A DNA stretch of 64,000 bases from JBPCNH01 sp051001455. GTDB taxonomy: Bacteria > Actinomycetota > CADDZG01 > WHSQ01. Made by a program: the position numbers and the translations under genes. Positions 62,159 through 64,000 of this stretch are shown one piece after another; positions within the stretch are counted from its first letter, which is position 1; each line of letters starts with the position of its first letter. The notes beneath the pieces were generated by a model that saw only the letters and a list, made by a program, of their open reading frames with translations, did no database searches and had not been told where the DNA came from. The stretch spans positions 1 through 64,000 of the forward strand of contig JBPCNH010000004.1 in the NCBI GenBank assembly GCA_051001455.1, given 5' to 3'.

Positions 62159-63633
62159 GACAGCTCTCTCCTGCACTCGGTCGGCTGCGTGCCGGGTGGA
62201 GGTAGCTCGATCTTCCGGATCTGAGTGATCTTGACGACCTCGAACTCGGCGCGGCCGACGATCACCTCGACATCGACGTCGTCGTCGGCTTTAGCAGATT
62301 CCTGCACGGTCGCGTTCGGGATCGCAGCTGCGATCAGCTCGGCCTTGAGCTCACCATCCTCCACGTCCGGGTGATAACGGATGATCGTCTTCTTGAAATT
62401 GAGGCGCTCCGCATTCACCGGCGTTACAAGTTCGATCGTTTCTCCTTCCATATTCGTCGCGTCGCGCAACTGCGCTGCAGCAGACGACGCTATCCCCTCT
62501 TCACCCGTTCCATTCAGGACCTGCACGCGTATGGTCGACACATCGACGTCGGGGATCCCGTCCGCTTCAGCGGGTGACACGTTCTGCTCCAGCGCATCGA
62601 ACATCACTTGGAGCGTGTCGAGGTCGGGGATCACGACGTTCCCCGCCTCGTTGTCCTCGAATCCGAGGCTAGGCGCCGTATACGCTTCGTAGCGCTCGGG
62701 ATCGAAGGAGCGGAAGCGCCCTGCCACCTCGGCCAGACCGGCCAGGCTGAGGTTCGGATCCATCTCGAAGTTCTCTCCACCGATCCTGGCCAGCTCCCGC
62801 AGTTTGCCCAGGTCGAGCAACGTGCCCACGTTGGTCAGCTTCGAGACCGCGGCCGATAGGAACTTCTGCTGGTTCTGGATCCGCTGGAAGTCGTCACCGA
62901 TCGTCCTCGATCTAACGAACCTCAGGGCCCGTTCGCCATCGAACTCGACCACCGGGAGCTCATCCTCGGTAACCTCGATCCCGGTTGCCTCATCGAAGGG
63001 GATCGGCTCGGTCAAGCAGATCTTGACACCGCCGATCGCCTCAACTATGTCCTTGAAGCCTGCGATATTGACCTGGATGTAGTGATCGATCTCGACGTCG
63101 GTCAACCCTTCGACCGTGCTGATCAGGTCGTTGGGGCCATCCTCGAGCGCGGAATTGATCTTGGCGGGATCGTCTCCTGCTATCGGTACGTAGTAATCCC
63201 GGGGGAACTGGATCATCGTGATGCGATTGGGCTCGGGATCGATATGGGCCACGATCAATGTGTCGGCCCGCTGGCCGGTGATCGGTTCACCCGCCACCTC
63301 GTCGTCCGCCCCGAGCCGCTGCTGCTCCTCTTCCGTCAGGCCCTCGCGGGAGTCCGAGCCGACGAGCAACACGTTGAAGGGATCCATGGTCTCGGTCCGC
63401 GCCTCGGTTTCGATGCTCGGGTTCTGCAGATCCCCCTGGGTCTTGTAATAGAACCAGGTGCCGTAACCCACCAACGAACCCACGATTAGCACCACGATCA
63501 GCGTCACCCAGGCCCAGCGATGCCGGAAGAGCCATGGCTTACGACGGTCACGGGTGCGAACGCTGCGAACGACGCCGTCGAAACGGCCCATCGGGACGGG
63601 TTCTGCGGATCGCTTCTTGAACGGGTTCCTCAT
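62155..63633 (-). CDS. LCP-family (LytR-CpsA-Psr) glycopolymer ligase with LytR_C domain
   Basis: 492 residues. Membrane helix (WVTLIVVLIVGSLVGYGTWF), LCP core with FNVLLVGSDSREGLTEEE, GQRADTLIVAHIDPE, MIQFPRDYYVPIAG, VRSRTIGDDFQRIQNQQKFL, and a C-terminal LytR_C domain (IRVQVLNGTGEEGIASSAAA). It attaches polysaccharides to peptidoglycan, which fits the neighbouring GT genes. Its start is 22 bp past the next gene's stop. Confidence 0.92.
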   Translation of the reverse strand: MRNPFKKRSAEPVPMGRFDGVVRSVRTRDRRKPWLFRHRWAWVTLIVVLIVGSLVGYGTWFYYKTQGDLQNPSIETEARTETMDPFNVLLVGSDSREGLTEEEQQRLGADDEVAGEPITGQRADTLIVAHIDPEPNRITMIQFPRDYYVPIAGDDPAKINSALEDGPNDLISTVEGLTDVEIDHYIQVNIAGFKDIVEAIGGVKICLTEPIPFDEATGIEVTEDELPVVEFDGERALRFVRSRTIGDDFQRIQNQQKFLSAAVSKLTNVGTLLDLGKLRELARIGGENFEMDPNLSLAGLAEVAGRFRSFDPERYEAYTAPSLGFEDNEAGNVVIPDLDTLQVMFDALEQNVSPAEADGIPDVDVSTIRVQVLNGTGEEGIASSAAAQLRDATNMEGETIELVTPVNAERLNFKKTIIRYHPDVEDGELKAELIAAAIPNATVQESAKADDDVDVEVIVGRAEFEVVKITQIRKIELPPPGTQPTECRRELS

Positions 63634-63654
63634 GTCGGTTCGATTATGGGGGCG

Positions 63655-64000
63655 TCACACGCCTATGAGGTCGGAGAAGAATCCACTCTCCGACGCGGCG
63701 ATGACCACGATGAGGATGATGAGCGCGATCAGGAACCATCTGAGACCCGAGCGCGCCGGAGCCGCCAGTACGGGATCATCTGACCTCCGATCCCTGACGT
63801 AGAACGGATCTTCGTCGGTCCGGGCAACGGCGCCTTCATCATCGTCCGAATCGTCACGGGCCTCGTTCTTCCCCACCGCGGCTGTTCCCGCGGTCAGGTC
63901 CACCGAAGCACCATCGAGAACGGCGGTGGCAGCTTCCCACTGATCGTCGGGCACGAGCAGGCTCACCGGCGCGTTCGGGTTCCCGCCGCCGTAGAGGTAG
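63655..64000 (-). CDS. Partial membrane protein, truncated by right window edge
   Basis: The frame is open through the right edge, so the start lies outside. Visible 115 residues or so: VSLLVPDDQWEAATAVLDGA, an acidic linker (EARDDSDDDEGAVARTDEDP), and one C-terminal helix (LRWFLIALIILIVVIAASES). The first part resembles short DUF2007-type domains. Function unknown. Confidence 0.55.
   Translation of the reverse strand, partial: YLYGGGNPNAPVSLLVPDDQWEAATAVLDGASVDLTAGTAAVGKNEARDDSDDDEGAVARTDEDPFYVRDRRSDDPVLAAPARSGLRWFLIALIILIVVIAASESGFFSDLIGV

Overview
The window is a compact, GC-rich stretch of an Actinomycetota genome. The lineage is inferred from a WhiB regulator, a CysO/CysM/Mec cysteine operon, a complete F420 branch (FbiC, CofD, CofE plus an FbiB-type reductase), DUF3499 and DUF5719 proteins, glucosyl-3-phosphoglycerate synthase and a mycobacterial-like GGGGCUG...CAGCUCCA tmRNA. 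I cannot place it below phylum. Neighbouring genes very often overlap by ATGA, GTGA or TTGA, and several promoters look leaderless.

Layout. 1-3.2 kb: the end of gpgS, tRNA-Leu(TAG), a secreted LVIVD-repeat protein and an inositol-monophosphatase-family enzyme. 3.2-9.5 kb: a nine-gene minus-strand operon, selD-mec-cysO-cysM-murI-MBL-rph-rdgB-pdxH, in which selD contains an in-frame UGA (selenocysteine) codon at its catalytic position. 9.6-12.4 kb: an ArsC-type reductase, a vapBC pair, and a membrane protein coupled to a very short membrane ORF. 12.4-16.6 kb: an accessory patch with an IS3 remnant and five toxin-antitoxin pairs. Copies of a 32-bp repeat and degenerate copies of the tmRNA 3' end punctuate it, and it abuts the ssrA (tmRNA) gene. 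16.6-27.4 kb: ssrA, smpB, S41 protease, M23 hydrolase, ftsX, ftsE, an R2-like diiron protein, prfB with a programmed frameshift, and secA. 27.5-36 kb: an orphan response regulator, comF, ahcY, sugar isomerase/mutase genes, whiB, small zinc proteins and a possible structured RNA. 36-41.4 kb: a UDG remnant, an L,D-transpeptidase and transsulfuration enzymes. 41.4-51.3 kb: DUF5719, a giant membrane glycosyltransferase and the F420 genes. 51.3-64 kb: nucleotide-sugar and glycosyltransferase genes, a SpoIID/LGFP protein, an esterase, an LCP ligase, and a partial gene at the right edge.

How the genes fit together. Two routes to cysteine are present: CysO-thiocarboxylate with CysM and Mec, and reverse transsulfuration with AhcY, CBS and a cystathionine gamma-synthase/lyase. 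FtsE-FtsX with the M23 protein looks like a divisome-controlled wall-hydrolase module. ManB, the PGI/PMI-type isomerase, the nucleotidyltransferase, the epimerase, the fucose synthase, five glycosyltransferases and LCP point to cell-wall polysaccharide assembly. SmpB, tmRNA and RF2 are ribosome-rescue or termination functions. All domain calls are by eye from translated sequence; no database search was run.
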